This document shows, one piece after another, positions 63,756 through 64,000 of a stretch of DNA of 64,000 bases. Location of the stretch: assembly GCA_943331005.2 (NCBI GenBank), contig CALQJX020000007.1, positions 88,899-152,898 on the forward strand, given 5' to 3'. Under the pieces are notes generated by a model. The model ran no database searches, was not told the DNA's origin, and worked only from the letters and a program-made list of their open reading frames with translations. The stretch is from Bordetella parapertussis. GTDB lineage: Bacteria > Bacteroidota > Bacteroidia > Chitinophagales > Chitinophagaceae. Made by a program: the position numbers and the translations under genes. The number at the start of each line of letters is the position of its first letter. Position 1 is the first letter of the stretch.

Positions 63756-63844
63756 CATGTTCGGCGTAGGTTATACCTACGGCGGTTCCGGTAGCCGGTT
63801 TCCGACCGGCGGTAAAATAGAAATCAAAAAATAGTACCCCTCAA
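63754..63844. repeat. 91-bp direct repeat, copy 1 (multi-hairpin element)
   Basis: It contains hairpins CGTAGGTTATACCTACG (63765-63781) and GCCGGTTTCCGACCGGC (63794-63810), then an A-rich linker. A second copy begins 156 bp later with one mismatch. Between copies lie TGCTCCGTTAGGAGCA (63872-63887) and CGCTTTGTAGCG (63890-63901), also found at 24.4 kb. Confidence 0.85.
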
Positions 63845-63909
63845 CTCCCCATCATCACGCCAAATTTAAATTGCTCCGTTAGGAGCAGCCGCTTTGTAGC
63901 GCGATATAT

Positions 63910-64000
63910 CCCATGTTCGGCGTAGGTTATACCTACGGCGGTTCTGGTAGCCGGTTTCCGACCGGCGGTAAAATAGAAATCAAAAAATAGTACCCCTCAA
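63910..64000. repeat. 91-bp direct repeat, copy 2, cut by the window end
   Basis: It matches 63754-63844 at 90 of 91 positions (TTCTGG in place of TTCCGG). The match is still perfect at the last base, so the array continues beyond the window. Confidence 0.85.

Noticed and set aside
1..64000. tRNA, rRNA, prophage or transposase genes
   Set aside because: No cloverleaf-like sequence in the gaps, no rRNA motifs and no transposase or phage structural proteins were recognised.

Overview
The window is chromosomal DNA from a member of the Bacteroidota, most likely a gliding or surface-growing lineage such as Chitinophagales. Several things point there. Start codons lack Shine-Dalgarno sequences, while many genes carry the TAnnTTTG -7 promoter element of this phylum, twice with a TTTG -33 element exactly 19 bp upstream. 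Type IX secretion system (T9SS) sorting domains of both type A and type B, a PorP/SprF homologue, the gliding lipoprotein GldB, FecI/FecR-like regulation, HU-CCDC81/SPOR, STN and LA_2272-type proteins are present. No rRNA, tRNA, CRISPR array, prophage or transposase gene was recognised.

Layout. 1-3.5 kb: end of htpG, a flavin reductase, ispF and a small lipoprotein gene broken by an in-frame TAG. 3.5-12.3 kb (minus): a tight five-gene envelope operon (TonB-dependent receptor, 1027-residue TPR protein, outer-membrane barrel, HU-CCDC81/SPOR protein, NAD(P)-binding protein) behind a consensus promoter. 12.4-20.6 kb: TgpA-like transglutaminase, DUF983 protein, sugar formyltransferase-like gene, glycosyltransferase, aldehyde dehydrogenase, phosphohexomutase. 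20.8-24.3 kb: ECF sigma, FecR anti-sigma and an STN/LA_2272-repeat protein interrupted by an in-frame TGA. 24.6-25.2 kb: rpsP.

25.3-34.0 kb (minus): a three-gene T9SS surface module consisting of a 1900-residue PKD/Ig/SprB-repeat adhesin with a type B sorting domain, a PorP/SprF protein and a PorE-like TPR-PD40-OmpA protein. 34.2-36.9 kb: metG and a lipoprotein. 37.0-44.1 kb (plus): an NRAMP-UspA fusion, two secreted glycosidases (GH2 and GH20) and an AHSA1 protein. 44.1-46.1 kb (minus): LemA and two TPM-domain proteins. 46.3-47.6 kb: kynureninase. 47.8-50.6 kb (minus): a TPR histidine kinase and a LytTR response regulator. 50.8-57.6 kb (minus): a 2276-residue secreted M4 metallopeptidase with 22 Ig-like repeats and a type A sorting domain. 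57.9-60.9 kb (plus): gldB, a DUF3078 protein and scpA. 61.1-62.6 kb: an HtrA protease. 62.9-63.7 kb: a PhzF-family enzyme, followed by multi-hairpin repeat elements that run off the window end.

The main theme is the cell surface. Two giant T9SS cargo proteins share one family of cysteine-paired Ig-like repeats; their partners (PorP/SprF, PorE-like protein, GldB) and a poorly characterised TPR/barrel/SPOR operon lie in the same window. A multi-hairpin intergenic element occurs at 24.4 kb and at least twice at 63.8-64.0 kb. Two genes carry nonsense codons inside otherwise intact reading frames.
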